From: Bacillota bacterium
GTDB taxonomy: Bacteria; Bacillota; Clostridia; Christensenellales; Pumilibacteraceae
NCBI GenBank assembly: GCA_009779975.1
Contig: WRAY01000017.1
Location: forward strand, 1 to 49,498
Length of the DNA stretch: 49,498 nt
Reading direction: 5' to 3'
Shown: in pieces, positions 48,558 through 49,498 of the stretch
How the letters are laid out: each line of letters starts with the position of its first letter
How positions within the stretch are numbered: the first letter of the stretch is position 1
The notes under the pieces: model-generated
The model's input: the letters and a program-made list of their open reading frames with translations, nothing else
Told to the model about the DNA's origin: nothing
Database searches by the model: none
Program-made: the position numbers and the translations under genes

Positions 48558-49498
48558 ATGAAAACAATTAAAAAAAGAAAAAGAATGCTAATTTTTACAG
48601 GATTTTTTGCCATCGCAACTTTATTGGCTTTAAGTTATATTATTGTTAGTCAATCGATGCAAGCACATGCTTTATCTCTTGATAATGAATATTACTTAGT
48701 TGATTTTTTTGAGGAAGAAGAATATTATTTTGAAATGACAAGTAGCAGTTCTACAGAATTTGTATTCGGGAATCGTTTAGCCCATGCTGGAGATCTAATA
48801 TCAACTTCGTTTAATCTTGGAACGATGACAATAAATGCCGTTTGCAATGCAACAGGTGATTTTGGAATTATAACTAATCAACATGTTGCACTTGGTCATC
48901 TTGTGTATCACACGCCAGCACCAAGATTAAGCATAGGAAGGCATTCCATAGATCAATTAGGTCCATATGTTGATGCTTCTTTTGTGCCATTTTCAAGAAG
49001 AAACGGCACATGGGGACTAACACCCTATGCTAGGCATGGAAATCAAACTTTTCCAGTTAGGTTAGGAAGAGAAGAACAAATACGCCAACCAGAATGGGAT
49101 TCAATTCCAACACAAACAATGATGATTGGACGAACTTCGGGAGTTGTTCGTAACGGAAGAATAATCAATTATAGAACACCTTGGTCACAAGAGGGGACTA
49201 GGCTTTATCATCAATTTAGACTTAACCATGCTTCACAAGGTGGAGATAGTGGAGGACCTGTTTTTGTTGTTGGTGATGGTTTTCATGGTGAGCAAGGATA
49301 TTATTATCTTATAGGAATTAATTGGGGTGGTGGTAATAATGCTACTGCTAGCCGCATCTCTCTAGTAATGAGCGAATTAAACATCACGCCAATCACATTG
49401 GACAACTATCACATTTTCCGTTATGGACAATTTGACAACATCGGGAATGACTACATAGAACTGACAGGCTTTTCATCTGGCACACAACTTTCTGGACA
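48558..49498 (+). CDS. Secreted trypsin-like serine protease (3' end outside the window)
   Basis: The open frame starts at ATG 48558 after AGGAGG and runs to the window edge without a stop: 313 complete codons. An N-terminal signal or anchor (MKTIKKRKRMLIFTGFFAIA) precedes a chymotrypsin-fold domain. Likely catalytic triad: His109 (ITNQHVA), Asp139 (PYVDASF) and Ser231 (GGDSGGPVF). The arrangement resembles streptogrisin or trypsin-like bacterial enzymes more than HtrA, and no PDZ domain is seen yet. The end of the visible sequence (FDNIGNDYIELTGFSSG) may begin another domain. It is the last visible gene of the lipoprotein operon, which could supply binding or inhibitor partners. Confidence 0.82.
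   Translation, partial: MKTIKKRKRMLIFTGFFAIATLLALSYIIVSQSMQAHALSLDNEYYLVDFFEEEEYYFEMTSSSSTEFVFGNRLAHAGDLISTSFNLGTMTINAVCNATGDFGIITNQHVALGHLVYHTPAPRLSIGRHSIDQLGPYVDASFVPFSRRNGTWGLTPYARHGNQTFPVRLGREEQIRQPEWDSIPTQTMMIGRTSGVVRNGRIINYRTPWSQEGTRLYHQFRLNHASQGGDSGGPVFVVGDGFHGEQGYYYLIGINWGGGNNATASRISLVMSELNITPITLDNYHIFRYGQFDNIGNDYIELTGFSSGTQLSG

Overview
The window is low-GC DNA from a member of the Bacillota, probably an uncultured, spore-forming Clostridia-type bacterium. The basis is a SpoIIE-type sporulation phosphatase, a type III glutamine synthetase, consensus TTGACA/TATAAT promoters with 17-bp spacers, AGGAGG-type ribosome binding sites on many genes, and clostridial-type CarAB, GuaA, PyrG, SerS, GlmM, SecA and RpoBC. 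The genus cannot be told from the sequence. No rRNA, tRNA, CRISPR array or insertion-sequence transposase was seen.

Layout. 1-3.8 kb: a MacB-like ABC transporter fused to its permease, then an RCC1-repeat lipoprotein. 4-20 kb: a nitrogen and nucleotide block, carA - [type II restriction-modification pair] - carB - guaA - two zinc-ribbon proteins - pyrG - [four-helix-bundle ORF inside an inverted repeat] - glnN. CarA, GuaA and PyrG consume glutamine and GlnN makes it. 19.6-21.2 kb, minus strand: a three-gene toxin-antitoxin-chaperone module (MqsR-like, MqsA-like, SecB-like). 21.4-28 kb: serS, an unknown membrane protein, spoIIE and, on the minus strand, glmM. 28-38.6 kb: a small zinc-ribbon membrane protein, a long coiled-coil protein with an acidic Cys-rich tail, secA, a large surface alkaline phosphatase with leucine-rich-like and Big_2 domains, and a CPBP membrane protease convergent with it. 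38.6-46.6 kb: rpoB-rpoC. 46.7 kb to the end: a small family of secreted or lipid-anchored proteins (one frameshifted) followed by a trypsin-like protease cut by the window edge.

The most striking feature cuts across all genes. Intergenic spaces are filled with short palindromic elements of several sequence families. Most families are built the same way: arms of 7-bp periodic repeats (AACGCAT, GTGATTA, AAAGTGA, AATTATG, GGTCAGC) that are often inverted around a short core. A second class is a GC-rich palindrome ending in TGTAGGGGCG / CGCCCGCACA. Members also lie in frame inside coding regions: carA, carB, glmM (twice), the CPBP protease (twice) and spoIIE. The AACGCAT family is translated in the same strand and frame at all three coding sites seen, giving related peptides. 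This resembles Rickettsia palindromic elements but with different sequences. One unit with GTGATTA arms carries a four-helix-bundle gene of the 23S-rRNA-intervening-sequence protein family, which suggests, but does not prove, that such units are mobile.

Start codons were moved inward for guaA, the four-helix gene, serS, glmM and the alkaline phosphatase, because the upstream part of the open frame is repeat or promoter DNA or follows a better ribosome binding site.
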